From Thermoplasmata archaeon (GTDB lineage Archaea; Thermoplasmatota; Thermoplasmata; Thermoplasmatales; Thermoplasmataceae): DNA of 64,000 bases. Below, one piece after another: positions 26,046 through 35,199 of this stretch. Positions within the stretch are counted from its first letter, which is position 1; each line of letters starts with the position of its first letter. The DNA lies in assembly GCA_021806345.1 (NCBI GenBank), contig JAJZXP010000301.1:1-64000 (forward strand), read 5' to 3'. The notes below the pieces were generated by a model. The model was not told the origin of the DNA. It did no database searches and saw only the letters and a list, made by a program, of their open reading frames with translations. The position numbers were made by a program, and so were the translations under genes.

Positions 26046-27623
26046 TTGAAAGGTAGTGATCTATTTACAAAAGCGTTAAAACATGAAGGCGTCAAGCATA
26101 TATTTGGTATCCCGGGAGAGGAGAATATTGATCTTCTTGATTCAATATCAAATACAGATATTGAGTTTATACTTACCAGGCACGAACAGGGGGCCGCGTT
26201 TATGGCAGATGCGTACGCGAGAGTTAAAAAAATTCCAGGCATATGCCTATCCACTCTTGGTCCGGGAGCTACAAATTTGTTAACAGGAGTTGCAAATGCC
26301 CATCTAGATAAAGTCCCATTGGTGGCCATAACAGCCCAGGCTCCGAGGGACAGATTGCATAAGGAATCACACCAGAATGTAGATACTCTGGCACTTTTCT
26401 CTGGAGTAACCAAATACAATCGTTCTGTAATCGTGCCAGAAAGCATTCCTGAAATTGTGCGGAAAGCATTTGCGTCAGCAATGAAGGAGCAAAGGGGTGC
26501 AACTCATATTCAGTTGCCTGAAGACATTGGTAAGGCGGAAATTGATGAGGTGAAGATGATTCCAATTCCTGATGAAGCCGTTTATGAGGCAAACGGAGAA
26601 GTTATCAGGAAAGCAGCAGAAGAAATAAACAAAGCCAAAAATCCAGTCATTCTTGCTGGGAACGGAGTCGTACGGTTCTCGGTATGGGAAAGTGTAAAGA
26701 ATCTTGTTCAATCCAAGAATATACCTATCGTCAGCACATTCATGGCCAAGGGGATCCTGCCATATGAGGATCCGAATAACTTTTTCATTGTAGGAGGTCG
26801 TCCCTATCCAATCAAACTGAGACCACTGATTAATTCAGATCTGATCATCTCCATTGGGTTTGACATGGTAGAATATGACCCCGTAATATGGAATAAAGAC
26901 TCATCGAGAAGAATTATAAACATTTCAATGAACCAGGCAGAAAGTGACGAGCATTTTCCAGTGTCGTACGATCTTGTTGGCAGCATTGATATCACAATAG
27001 GAATACTAAGCAAATTCCTAAAGAAAAGGACAGTGTCAAAGGAGTATTCAGAGATTAGGGAAAGAAGAAGGGAATTTCTCGAATCGCCTGGAAATGGGAG
27101 AGAGGCTGTTGCAAAACAGGTTATGAGGGAACTGAATAACATCAATGACTCCAATACGCTTTTAATTTCCGATGTTGGACTTCATAAGGTGTGGATCAGT
27201 AGGTATTACCAGCCAAAATATCCTGATAGGACAATCATTTTCAACGGTTTTGCATCAATGGGAGGAGCGCTGCCTGCTTCAATTGGTGCCAAAAAAGCAA
27301 ATAATGATCTCGAAGTCATTTCTATTTCAGGCGATGGAGGATTTATGATGAATATTCAAGAACTTGAAACCGCCAAAAGGCTAAACATGGATTTTACAGC
27401 AATTGTTTTTAATGACAGGACTTTAAGTCTCATAGAAAAGCATCAGGAAGATGCCGGCCTTAAGCCAAACTACATTCACTTTGGAAATCCAGATTTTGCA
27501 TTACTTGCAAAGAGTTTCGGATGCGATTACTTCAGTTGCGAGGACGGCAGTTCTTTCAAATACGCCTTCAATGAAGCCAGAAGAGCTAGCGGGATCAAGG
27601 TCATTGAAGTAGTATTTCCCTAA
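26046..27623 (+). CDS. Thiamine-diphosphate enzyme of the acetolactate synthase type
   Basis: A 525-residue ThDP enzyme with all three domains: the N-terminal PYR domain with catalytic Glu47 (ILTRHEQGAAFMADAYAR), the central domain (NPVILAGNGVV), and the PP domain with SGDGGFMMNIQELETA...FND. It is nearest to catabolic acetolactate synthases (AlsS/IlvB type), which condense two pyruvates. No small regulatory subunit (ilvN) is adjacent, as expected for the catabolic form. Other ThDP enzymes such as oxalyl-CoA or sulfoacetaldehyde enzymes cannot be ruled out. The start is TTG 26046 after GGTGGT. Confidence 0.8.
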   Translation: MKGSDLFTKALKHEGVKHIFGIPGEENIDLLDSISNTDIEFILTRHEQGAAFMADAYARVKKIPGICLSTLGPGATNLLTGVANAHLDKVPLVAITAQAPRDRLHKESHQNVDTLALFSGVTKYNRSVIVPESIPEIVRKAFASAMKEQRGATHIQLPEDIGKAEIDEVKMIPIPDEAVYEANGEVIRKAAEEINKAKNPVILAGNGVVRFSVWESVKNLVQSKNIPIVSTFMAKGILPYEDPNNFFIVGGRPYPIKLRPLINSDLIISIGFDMVEYDPVIWNKDSSRRIINISMNQAESDEHFPVSYDLVGSIDITIGILSKFLKKRTVSKEYSEIRERRREFLESPGNGREAVAKQVMRELNNINDSNTLLISDVGLHKVWISRYYQPKYPDRTIIFNGFASMGGALPASIGAKKANNDLEVISISGDGGFMMNIQELETAKRLNMDFTAIVFNDRTLSLIEKHQEDAGLKPNYIHFGNPDFALLAKSFGCDYFSCEDGSSFKYAFNEARRASGIKVIEVVFP

Positions 27624-27624
27624 T

Positions 27625-28581
27625 CTACCTCATTCTTATTTTTATTAAACGCCTTACACGATTTCCTCTGGGTTTTTGTCTTGAGATCCCTAGTTGGGAA
27701 AAGACCATGGAAAGAATTATTAAAGCTCCGCCAAGATATTGAAATGGAGAAAGAAACTGTCCAAGTATTATGGATGAACTAAGGGAAGCTGATATGGGTT
27801 CCATAGTACCTGCCACCGCAGCAGATGATGCTGATATTTTATTCAAGCCAAACGAATACAGGGAGAATGCTATTATTGTACCGAATATTGCAACAAACAT
27901 GATAAGGAAGGAAACTTCAGGCAGGGATGAAGTTTGTAAATGCCCAAAAAAATCCATGATAGAGGGAAGACCGATGGGAAAACTTATCAGCGAACCAAGG
28001 AAAAATCCCCAGGAAACAAGCGGAATTGATCCATATCTCTGAACAAGAGGTGCCGAGATTATTGTATATACGGCAGCGGAGGTTGCGCATATCATTCCAA
28101 TCAATATTGCAAGCGGACTTACGCTAAGACCCGAACCATTAACATCCAAAGTGAGTAGCACAATTCCAGATAATGCACAAAGCATTCCAGTGACTATTCT
28201 CTTTCCTAGAATGAGCTTTTTCCTAAAAATTTCATATATCACAACAATGGGAAAATATAGAAATTGTAGGAAAGTGGCCGTTGCAGCATTGGAAAGATTA
28301 ATAGTTTCAAGGTATGAAAGCTGTAAAACTACGGAAAGAATGGCATACAGCACGATCAGCTTAAAATTCTCTTTTGGAAACTTTGGTCGGAAAATTATTA
28401 GCATCACAATGCCGGAAATCAACATCCTCAATGCAAGAACAGATAAAGGATTCATTGAGAAATCGGTAAACAGTACATCAGCCATGGTTCCCGATAGTCC
28501 CCAGAACGCAGCGCCAGAAAGAGAAATCAAAAATGCAGAAAGATTGTTTACCTCTTGTTTTATTGTCAGTAATACAGTCAA
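27625..28581 (-). CDS. EamA/DMT-family transporter
   Basis: A 318-residue protein with ten predicted membrane helices in two EamA repeats: SLSGAAFWGLSGTMADVLF opens the first, and SPLAILIGMICATSAAVYTI opens the second. Family members export amino acids or move metabolites; the substrate cannot be read from sequence. The TTG 28581 start is forced by the frame. It converges on the acetolactate-synthase-like gene with one base between the stops. The basic tail (RQKPRGNRVRRLIKIR) is on the inside. Confidence 0.85.
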   Translation of the reverse strand: MTVLLTIKQEVNNLSAFLISLSGAAFWGLSGTMADVLFTDFSMNPLSVLALRMLISGIVMLIIFRPKFPKENFKLIVLYAILSVVLQLSYLETINLSNAATATFLQFLYFPIVVIYEIFRKKLILGKRIVTGMLCALSGIVLLTLDVNGSGLSVSPLAILIGMICATSAAVYTIISAPLVQRYGSIPLVSWGFFLGSLISFPIGLPSIMDFFGHLQTSSLPEVSFLIMFVAIFGTIIAFSLYSFGLNKISASSAAVAGTMEPISASLSSSIILGQFLSPFQYLGGALIILSMVFSQLGISRQKPRGNRVRRLIKIRMR

Positions 28582-28711
28582 TCGATATTAACCAATCTAT
28601 GGAATCAAAATTGTTAGTTATTAGTGCAATAAGTCGACCAAAGGAAAGCATGAAAATAGCAAAGAAAAACAGTACAATAAATATATATTGGAAGATTGAC
28701 TGGTTTGAATA

Positions 28712-28873
28712 ATGCCGGTAGAAAAGGTTTGTGAAATTTGTGGAACGCGATTTAAGTGCGGGTCACCATTAGGGTGTTGGTGTTCAGGGGTAAAAGTATC
28801 CAGGCAAACCAGGGCAGCCATTTCCAAATTGGCTCAAGATTGTGTGTGCAGAGAATGTCTAGCTAAGCGGTAA
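28712..28873 (+). CDS. Cysteine-rich CWC family small protein
   Basis: A 53-residue protein. It reads VCEICGTRFKCGSPLGCWCS and later DCVCRECL, giving nine cysteines. The CxxCGxxFxCG...CWC...CxCxxCL pattern is that of the Cys_rich_CWC family, found in many bacteria and thought to bind metal. It precedes the paired membrane proteins and TauE-like transporter on the same strand, suggesting a shared role in metal or sulfur handling, but this is inference. ATG 28712 is the only start. Confidence 0.75.
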   Translation: MPVEKVCEICGTRFKCGSPLGCWCSGVKVSRQTRAAISKLAQDCVCRECLAKR

Positions 28874-28917
28874 AATGGGAAACAATATTTTTAAATGCGG
28901 CCAAGGATAAGGTCTTA

Positions 28918-29481
28918 GTGTTGAAAAGAAGAATAGATGGGATGGCATCTTCTCTTTCATATGGATTACCTCTCCTTTTGTTCCCTATCATCTTAATGGT
29001 GGTTATAATTATAGAGAATAACTTCTACTTTTTAGAGTATTTCCATGTAGTTTCAGGATCTGCATGGACTGGAATGGACCTTGTCATGGGAATTTTCTTC
29101 GGATACATCATGAAGGGACTAAATCCGAGGGAAAGGGGAGAAATAGCAAAGCGGTTAGTTCCCGTCATGTTATTTTTTATGCCTGCGATTTCAACTACTA
29201 CGATCACTGCGGGAATTTACACGGCGATCGCGTTAAAAATAAGTTTCTTCAGCACAGATTTTATTATAGTTGCTATTTTGGCTCTTGCTCTGATGATTCA
29301 GGGACTGTGCATTTTCCTTCCAAATGAGGTAAGGGTTTATCTCGAGATATTACGAGGGGGAAAAAATGTGGACAAAATTGTAAGGCTCACGATGTTTAAC
29401 CTTAAACTTTCAATTTTGCAGTTGATCTTTCAACTTGTCCTAATAGGGTTTATGGCAGAATTTGCGGTAGGTGTTGCCTGA
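28918..29481 (+). CDS. Four-helix membrane protein with an H-x5-WTG motif, first of a pair
   Basis: A 187-residue protein with about four to five membrane helices: ~18-33, ~43-63, ~82-108, ~118-135 and ~160-185. FHVVSGSAWTGMDLVMG places a histidine and a WTG motif at the start of the second helix, resembling heme- or copper-linked families such as CopD and HemJ, though I cannot assign it to one. The gene after it encodes a paralog with HVMTGAIWTGTD in the same place. The start is GTG 28918, with later ATG alternatives. The stop overlaps the next gene by one base, so a heterodimer is plausible. Confidence 0.6.
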   Translation: MLKRRIDGMASSLSYGLPLLLFPIILMVVIIIENNFYFLEYFHVVSGSAWTGMDLVMGIFFGYIMKGLNPRERGEIAKRLVPVMLFFMPAISTTTITAGIYTAIALKISFFSTDFIIVAILALALMIQGLCIFLPNEVRVYLEILRGGKNVDKIVRLTMFNLKLSILQLIFQLVLIGFMAEFAVGVA

Positions 29482-30032
29482 TGCAAGCTTCAGGGAGAAG
29501 AATTAACAATTTTTCCATCGGAACGGTTATAATTCCGTGGGCATCTTTTATTGTATTTACTGCCACTGGCAATATTGTCCTTATTGATTACATTCATGTG
29601 ATGACAGGTGCTATTTGGACGGGGACTGACATCTTTCTTGGCCTTATATTTAGCAGGGTACTGAAGTCGTTGGACTTCAAAACAATAGCATCCATTTCAA
29701 AACGCATCATTCCAATGACAACGTATTTCATTCCTTCAGTTAGTATTCTTACTCCGGCGGCCGGGTTGGTGCTTGCGCTTAAGCTGAATGCCTTTTTAGA
29801 ATTTCCAAATTATTTCATGTGGAGTATGGTCATTCTGGGGTTGATAATCGTGGGAATTAGCTTTTTGCTAATACTTCCAACATCTATTAAAATTAGTAAA
29901 GTTGAATCAGTTAAAGAGGAGGATCTTACATTCATATCCATCAACATGAAAAGATTAGGTCAGTATGCAGGTATACAATTGATTTTTCAGGTCATTATAA
30001 TAGGATTTATGGCTATCTTGGTAGTTTATTGA
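29481..30032 (+). CDS. Membrane protein paralogous to the preceding one
   Basis: A 183-residue protein with the same layout as its neighbour: HVMTGAIWTGTDIFLG, then KRIIPMTTYFIPSVSILTPAAG (cf. KRLVPVMLFFMPAISTTTITAG), and a matching C-terminal helix IQLIFQVIIIGFMA (cf. LQLIFQLVLIGFMA). They clearly arose by tandem duplication and kept both the His and the Trp. Coupled by a one-base overlap, they probably form a complex. Function is unknown. Confidence 0.6.
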   Translation: MQASGRRINNFSIGTVIIPWASFIVFTATGNIVLIDYIHVMTGAIWTGTDIFLGLIFSRVLKSLDFKTIASISKRIIPMTTYFIPSVSILTPAAGLVLALKLNAFLEFPNYFMWSMVILGLIIVGISFLLILPTSIKISKVESVKEEDLTFISINMKRLGQYAGIQLIFQVIIIGFMAILVVY

Positions 30033-30133
30033 AGAGATGTGTTGTATTTTAATAATCGTTAATCTTTGTATTATTAACTACTTAAATTTAACTTAAATCC
30101 AAATTCATTTATAAGGAATTGTAATGTTGGATA

Positions 30134-31126
30134 ATGTTGTTCCAAAATCCGCTATATGATTTTTTAATCATAATGATTGGCGGAATTCTTGCCGGGGTAA
30201 TAGGGTCACTTACGGGCCTCGGAGGAGGATCAGTCCTTGTTCCAGTTCTAACTCTGTTTTATGGTGTTCCAATAGATTTTGCAGTTGGTGCGAGCTTAAT
30301 ATCGACCATAGCCACTTCTGCCGGTTCGGCCAGCACATACACTAAGAAGGGGATTGCCAATATCAAAATAGGGGTTGGACTTGAAGTTGCAACGACCCTC
30401 GGCGCAATTGTTGGTGCATTAACTTTCGATTTAGTTGTTCATGCCAATTTACAATGGATACTATATTTCTTATTTGGAGTGGTATTATTGGTTTCTCTAC
30501 TTCCCACGATTAAAAGAGGAAAATATGAATACCCTGAACCAAAAACACCTGATTTTACGAGCAGGATATTTCAGTTGAGTGGTCATTACAGGGATGAAAG
30601 GGCAAAAAGGGATGTTGAATATACCGGAGTCAGATGGTGGCTTGGGGAGATTGTAATGTTCTTTGCAGGACTTTTATCCGGTTTATTGGGAATTGGTAGC
30701 GGAGCATTAAAGGTTTTAGGCATGGATTGGGCAATGAATCTTCCCATGAAAGTTACGACAACCACAAGTAACTTCATGATAGGGATTACAGCAGCAACAG
30801 GAAGCAGCATTTACTGGTATGCAGGATACATTCAATTCTTTCTTGCGGCTGCAACTGCAATCGGTGTTCTCATAGGTTCCAAAATAGGATCCACTATTTT
30901 ACTGAAAATCTCTAACAAGGAGATAAGATGGATATTCTTTGTCATACTTTCATTCCTTGGAATCGACATGCTTCTCAAGGGACTAAGAAAGGGACAAATT
31001 TTTAATTTATCCAGCATGGTTTCATTTTCGGTGGCCATAGGAGCTTCTGTTGTTATGATTCTATTACTCTATTTAAAAACTAAAAAGGAGGAGAAAAAAC
31101 TTGGAAGTATCTCAAAAGTTAGTTAA
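30134..31126 (+). CDS. TauE/SafE family permease
   Basis: A 330-residue protein with eight or so membrane helices. Each half has the family core: GGILAGVIGSLTGLGGGSVLVPVL near the N-terminus and GLLSGLLGIGSGALKVLGMDWAMNLP after residue 180. The family exports or imports sulfite, sulfoacetate and similar organosulfur anions. Its 3' end overlaps the DUF1634 gene, a common partner, by 26 bases. The substrate is not known; sulfur compounds would be likely in an acid, sulfide-rich habitat. Confidence 0.9.
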   Translation: MLFQNPLYDFLIIMIGGILAGVIGSLTGLGGGSVLVPVLTLFYGVPIDFAVGASLISTIATSAGSASTYTKKGIANIKIGVGLEVATTLGAIVGALTFDLVVHANLQWILYFLFGVVLLVSLLPTIKRGKYEYPEPKTPDFTSRIFQLSGHYRDERAKRDVEYTGVRWWLGEIVMFFAGLLSGLLGIGSGALKVLGMDWAMNLPMKVTTTTSNFMIGITAATGSSIYWYAGYIQFFLAAATAIGVLIGSKIGSTILLKISNKEIRWIFFVILSFLGIDMLLKGLRKGQIFNLSSMVSFSVAIGASVVMILLLYLKTKKEEKKLGSISKVS

Positions 31127-31499
31127 TTTAGTCAGTTTCATTTTGAGGGGGGCAGTACTGCTTAGCATGTCATGCTTAGCCGTGGGAGTAATTCTTCTCT
31201 TTGTAAAAAATGGTGCAGAAGGCATACCCTTAAGTCATTTTGCAAATTATCAAGAGTACAATATTTCTTCCAATATTTTTCCACCTAATAAAATTCCAAA
31301 TGGAATTTTAACACTTGATCCTCTCGGTTTCATATCCCTTGGTCTATGGGTACTCATTTTTACACCTGTAACAGTACTTTTCAGTTCACTAGTTGATTAC
31401 ATTTACCAGAAAAACAAGTTATACGTTCTCCTTACGTTTCTAGTACTATTTAATTTATTTACAGCAATATTTATAATTCCTGCGTTTGTACACCTCTAA
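31101..31499 (+). CDS. DUF1634 membrane protein, partner of the TauE-like permease
   Basis: A 132-residue protein with three membrane helices: ~11-33, ~73-95 and ~105-130. VSFILRGAVLLSMSCLAVGVILLFV and LGLWVLIFTPVTVLFSSLVDYIYQK follow the DUF1634 pattern. Such proteins are often encoded just after TauE/SafE permeases, as here. Its start is TTG 31101, preceded by GGAGGAG at 31087-31093, a strong ribosome-binding site that supports this start within the end of the upstream gene. Confidence 0.8.
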   Translation: MEVSQKLVNLVSFILRGAVLLSMSCLAVGVILLFVKNGAEGIPLSHFANYQEYNISSNIFPPNKIPNGILTLDPLGFISLGLWVLIFTPVTVLFSSLVDYIYQKNKLYVLLTFLVLFNLFTAIFIIPAFVHL

Positions 31500-31555
31500 A
31501 ACTTTCTTTTTTCAAAAACATTATTAATTTTGGTTTAATAACAAATTGTTGTCTT

Positions 31556-33010
31556 ATGCTTAAATTCGACAGAGTTAAGATTCATGAAGAAAATCCAGAT
31601 GAAAGGAGGAAGAGTTTCATCATGGAACCTCTTAAGGGGTACTCTGTGGATGAAGCAACTGCTGAAGCATCAAGATGTATAGGATGTAATATTTGCACGC
31701 AGGCCTGCCCGGCAAGTTTAGACATAGGAGGTTATATTAACAGCACTGCCGTTGGAGACCCTGCACAAACTGTACGAATCGTTTTTGAGAATCTGCCCTT
31801 TCCTGCTATCATAGGAAGGGTATGTACTCACAATTGTGAAGATATCTGCGTAATGTACGATACGGGAGGACCATTGGCCATAAGGCATCTAAAGAGGTAT
31901 GCAGCAGATCAATTTCCAGACTATGGCAAAATTTTAAATGTTAAGAAAAGGGCATTCATAGACAAGAAAGTAGCGGTCATTGGAGCTGGACCTGCTGGTC
32001 TCAGTGCGGCATACTACCTCTCAATCCAGGGAGTGAGGGTTACAGTATTTGAAGCACTACCAGTCTTCGGGGGATTTATGAGGGTCGGTATACCCAGGTA
32101 CAGATTGCCCTTTGAGGTTATAGAAAAAGAAATTGGATTCATTGAATCAACCGGAGTAGAAATAAAATTGAACACTAAAGTTGGAGAAGACTTGAAGTTT
32201 GAAGATATTCTAAATGATTTTGATGCGGTATTTCTTGGAGTGGGCACTCACAAACCAAGGTTTACTGGTACACCAGGAAGTGATGCCAAGAATTTTATGC
32301 ATGCCACAGAATATTTGAGACGCATTTCCCTTGGAGAGAAAATACCCATTGGAAAGAAAGTCATCGTAATAGGAGGTGGATTTACTGCAAATGACGCAGC
32401 CAGATCCTCACTTCGATTGGGAGCCAATGAAATAAACATAATGTACAGAAGGAGGGAGATTGACAGGCCAAGTTATCCATCCATGAATGCAGAAGAGGAA
32501 ATGGAAGAATCCATAGGTGAAAACGTAAATTATATGTGGGAAGTCACCCCGTTTGAATACGTTAAGGACGGGGACGTCATAAAACAGGTCAAGTACTGGA
32601 AAAACCAGATGGTTCAGGAAACAGGAGGCAGAGCTAAACCAGTTCCGCAAAAGGAAAAAACTTTTACCTTAGATGTCAACTTTGTAGTAGAAGCCACGGG
32701 ACAGGAAACAGACTTTTCCTTCCTGGGGGAAGAGTATGCAAGAAGATTGAAACTTATGCCACATGGAGGAATAATTGTTGACCAGAGAGGAATGACAAGC
32801 ATTGAGGGGGTTTTCTCTGGAGGCGATTCTACAAATAACACACACGATTTGATCAGTGCAGTCAGGGATGGAGATACCGCAGTCCTGGGAATACTGGACT
32901 ATCTGAATTTAATGGATAGAGTCAATGAGGAATATTTGCCTCTTTTGGACAGATGGAAAAAATTCTCTCCAATGGCTGCAAAACTGGCATACGCTGACAG
33001 AGTAAAATAA
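31556..33010 (+). CDS. GltD-like FAD/Fe-S NAD(P) oxidoreductase
   Basis: A 484-residue protein related to the small subunit of glutamate synthase. The N-terminal Fe-S domain has Cys41-x2-Cys44-x2-Cys47-x3-Cys51 and a second set, Cys90, Cys94 and Cys98. The FAD Rossmann motif is VAVIGAGPAGLSAAYYL, and the NAD(P)H motif is VIVIGGGFTANDAARSS. Toward the end, GVFSGGDSTN is the second FAD motif. Archaeal forms may act without GltB or as NADH-ferredoxin oxidoreductases (NfnB-like); no partner gene is adjacent. It ends at a palindromic terminator. Confidence 0.88.
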   Translation: MLKFDRVKIHEENPDERRKSFIMEPLKGYSVDEATAEASRCIGCNICTQACPASLDIGGYINSTAVGDPAQTVRIVFENLPFPAIIGRVCTHNCEDICVMYDTGGPLAIRHLKRYAADQFPDYGKILNVKKRAFIDKKVAVIGAGPAGLSAAYYLSIQGVRVTVFEALPVFGGFMRVGIPRYRLPFEVIEKEIGFIESTGVEIKLNTKVGEDLKFEDILNDFDAVFLGVGTHKPRFTGTPGSDAKNFMHATEYLRRISLGEKIPIGKKVIVIGGGFTANDAARSSLRLGANEINIMYRRREIDRPSYPSMNAEEEMEESIGENVNYMWEVTPFEYVKDGDVIKQVKYWKNQMVQETGGRAKPVPQKEKTFTLDVNFVVEATGQETDFSFLGEEYARRLKLMPHGGIIVDQRGMTSIEGVFSGGDSTNNTHDLISAVRDGDTAVLGILDYLNLMDRVNEEYLPLLDRWKKFSPMAAKLAYADRVK

Positions 33011-33030
33011 TATGGGAGATTCAAAATTTA

Positions 33031-33048
33031 AAAATAAAATTTTATTTT
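33031..33048. terminator. Perfect AT palindrome between two convergent genes
   Basis: AAAATAAAA followed at once by TTTTATTTT forms an exact 18-bp inverted repeat between the gltD-like and serS stop codons. Both strands end in T-tracts (six T on the plus strand to 33050). Archaeal RNA polymerase stops on U-rich tracts, so this can serve both convergent transcripts. Confidence 0.5.
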
Positions 33049-33071
33049 TTGATATTTAAAATAGAAATGGC

Positions 33072-34394
33072 TCATTCCATATTTATGTGGCTGAATCCGG
33101 TGTAAGGAACAAGAGCATCCGGTATTCTAACAGTTTTTCCATCTGAGAAATTTTCCATTATAGCTACCATGGTCCTGGTAGTTGCTAGTGCGGTTCCATT
33201 GAGGGTATGAACAAACACATTACCTTTTGACGTTCTATATCTTATATTCAGGGATCTTGCCTGGTAATCTGTATCATTGGAAATGGATGCAAGTTCCCTG
33301 AATTTTCCCTGATTTGGGAACCATCCTTCTATATCATACTTTCTGGAAGCCAGATTTCCAAGTTCACCGGAACAGACATTTATGACTCTGTACGGCAATT
33401 CAAGACTTTTAAGAAGGTCCTCAGTGTTCTTTAGTATTTCATCAAAGTAATCCCAGGAATCCTCGGGTTTGCAGAAAATAAACTGCTCAACTTTCTTGAA
33501 ATAGTGAACCCTGAAAATTCCCTTTGTATCCTTTCCATGCGCCCCTGCCTCCTTTCTAAAACAAGGGGAGAAGCCTGTCACTTTTAACGGTAACTCTTCA
33601 GATTCTATGATCTCATTCATCAGCATAGAAGCTATCGGATGTTCTGAGGTAGAAATCAGATAGAGGTCTTCTCCCTCAATTTTGTAGATGGAATCATTGA
33701 ACGTCCCCTCATCAGTCGATTTCCAGACTGCATTCCCCGATATCATAGGCGGAGGCTCCACAATAGAGAAATTTCTATTTCCGATGAAATCAAGCGCGTA
33801 ATTTACTAAGGCTAACTCCAACTTAACAAGTTGATTTTTAGAAAAATAGAATCTTGACCCTGCTATTTTCCCAGCTCTTTCGAGATCAAACAGATCGGCT
33901 TTATCTCCAACATCTATATGGCTAAATGTTTCATTCACGACCTCATATCTTCCTTTTCCTTCAGTATATTTTAAGAATTCATCCAATGACTCACTCTTCA
34001 GCCTCGCTTTGCCTTCAAACCTGATAAATTTACTATTTTCATCTCCAAAGCAGATTGGAACAGTTGAGTCAAGGAGATTTGGAATTCGAGAGGCTAAGGT
34101 GTCTCTCTTCTCCACTATTTCCTTTTGCTCGTTTTCAAGTTTTTCAAGTGAAAGGTTTATCTCCCTTACATTTTCCTTTAATTCTTCGGTATTTTCACCC
34201 TTTTTGACACCTTCCGAAACCTTAAAGCTCAGAGTATTTCTTTTCGATCTTAGGTCATTTATTCTTTTGGAATTCTCTCTCCATTTCCTATCATACTCAA
34301 AAAAGTCATCAATTGTTGATGGGTTACCGCCCCTATTTTTCATGGACACTTTGAATTGCTCAGGGGATTCTCTGAGTAGCTTAATGTCTATCAT
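33072..34394 (-). CDS. serS: Seryl-tRNA synthetase, common (bacterial/eukaryal) type
   Basis: A 440-residue class II synthetase. The N-terminal coiled coil (~30-100) that grips the tRNA variable arm is clear. Motif 2 is FRKEAGAHGKDTKGIFRVHYFKKVEQF and motif 3 is LNGTALATTRTMVAIMENF. It is of the common type, not the rare type found in some methanogens. The start is ATG 34394. A 61-bp gap separates it from the upstream membrane-protein gene. Confidence 0.97.
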   Translation of the reverse strand: MIDIKLLRESPEQFKVSMKNRGGNPSTIDDFFEYDRKWRENSKRINDLRSKRNTLSFKVSEGVKKGENTEELKENVREINLSLEKLENEQKEIVEKRDTLASRIPNLLDSTVPICFGDENSKFIRFEGKARLKSESLDEFLKYTEGKGRYEVVNETFSHIDVGDKADLFDLERAGKIAGSRFYFSKNQLVKLELALVNYALDFIGNRNFSIVEPPPMISGNAVWKSTDEGTFNDSIYKIEGEDLYLISTSEHPIASMLMNEIIESEELPLKVTGFSPCFRKEAGAHGKDTKGIFRVHYFKKVEQFIFCKPEDSWDYFDEILKNTEDLLKSLELPYRVINVCSGELGNLASRKYDIEGWFPNQGKFRELASISNDTDYQARSLNIRYRTSKGNVFVHTLNGTALATTRTMVAIMENFSDGKTVRIPDALVPYTGFSHINME

Positions 34395-34455
34395 AAAAGG
34401 AGATTCAATATGGGAATATTAAGATTATAACTTATACTACTATGTCTACTAATAT

Positions 34456-35106
34456 TCACAATTTGTTTAATACAACTCTTTCAGGTTCTGGTTGATCGTA
34501 TGAACTAATTCCAGACTCCTCGGCATCCTCCCAAACAGATTCTCTACTACCTCTCATTGTTCTTACGGCAACAGGATCAGTTGATCGTTCGTAGATACCC
34601 ACGGGGGTTCTGATTCTGCCACTTTGCTCTTTGGTGGTGGTACTGATAGTCCCTCCCAAAAAGGAACTTGAATTAAATATAATCAGGCTACTTGGAAGTA
34701 TGAGTCCCATAGACATGATAAGTCCATTAAAGGTCTGGGTATAAACAACAAGGTTAGAACCGATTGCAAGTTGAGAATTTGAAAAAGCATATATGCCGTC
34801 TTTCAAATAAGCTCCAATCAAACTCATGTTTTGAATTGAACTTGAGATCATATACAAGGAAACAAAGGTTATGACCGTTGACATTATCAGCGATACCGTT
34901 AAGGCCTGCTTTGCGCTGCCAGACTTTCTTCCCGCAACATATCCAGACACAAGAGGTCCTGCAATCGGTATCCACCATAAAAATGCAATACTTACAATTG
35001 ATACTATGAATCCATTCCTCACTTCGTTATCGTTTACTCTCCTAGAAAGGTCCAGAGTGCTGGTTTTCTGCTTACGCCTACGTCCACCAACAAACATATG
35101 TCGCAT
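34456..35106 (-). CDS. Membrane protein with basic N-terminus and acidic C-terminal tail
   Basis: A 216-residue protein. A basic head (FVGGRRRKQK) precedes three or four membrane helices: ~35-59 (FIVSIVSIAFLWWIPIAGPLVSGYVAGRK), ~70-90, ~105-130 and ~128-150. The tail of about 65 residues is soluble and acidic (SRESVWEDAEESGISSYDQPEPE). The IPIAGPLVSGYVAGR segment resembles DUF5518-type archaeal membrane proteins. Function is unknown. Alternative start: ATG three codons later. Confidence 0.6.
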   Translation of the reverse strand: MRHMFVGGRRRKQKTSTLDLSRRVNDNEVRNGFIVSIVSIAFLWWIPIAGPLVSGYVAGRKSGSAKQALTVSLIMSTVITFVSLYMISSSIQNMSLIGAYLKDGIYAFSNSQLAIGSNLVVYTQTFNGLIMSMGLILPSSLIIFNSSSFLGGTISTTTKEQSGRIRTPVGIYERSTDPVAVRTMRGSRESVWEDAEESGISSYDQPEPERVVLNKL

Positions 35107-35199
35107 ATTTGTCTGACAACATGAAAGTATATTAACTTTTCTTATATGCTCCCTTATTTTATTTTTGAGTTTGTGGAATCATTTTAGTTCTGTCAAATT

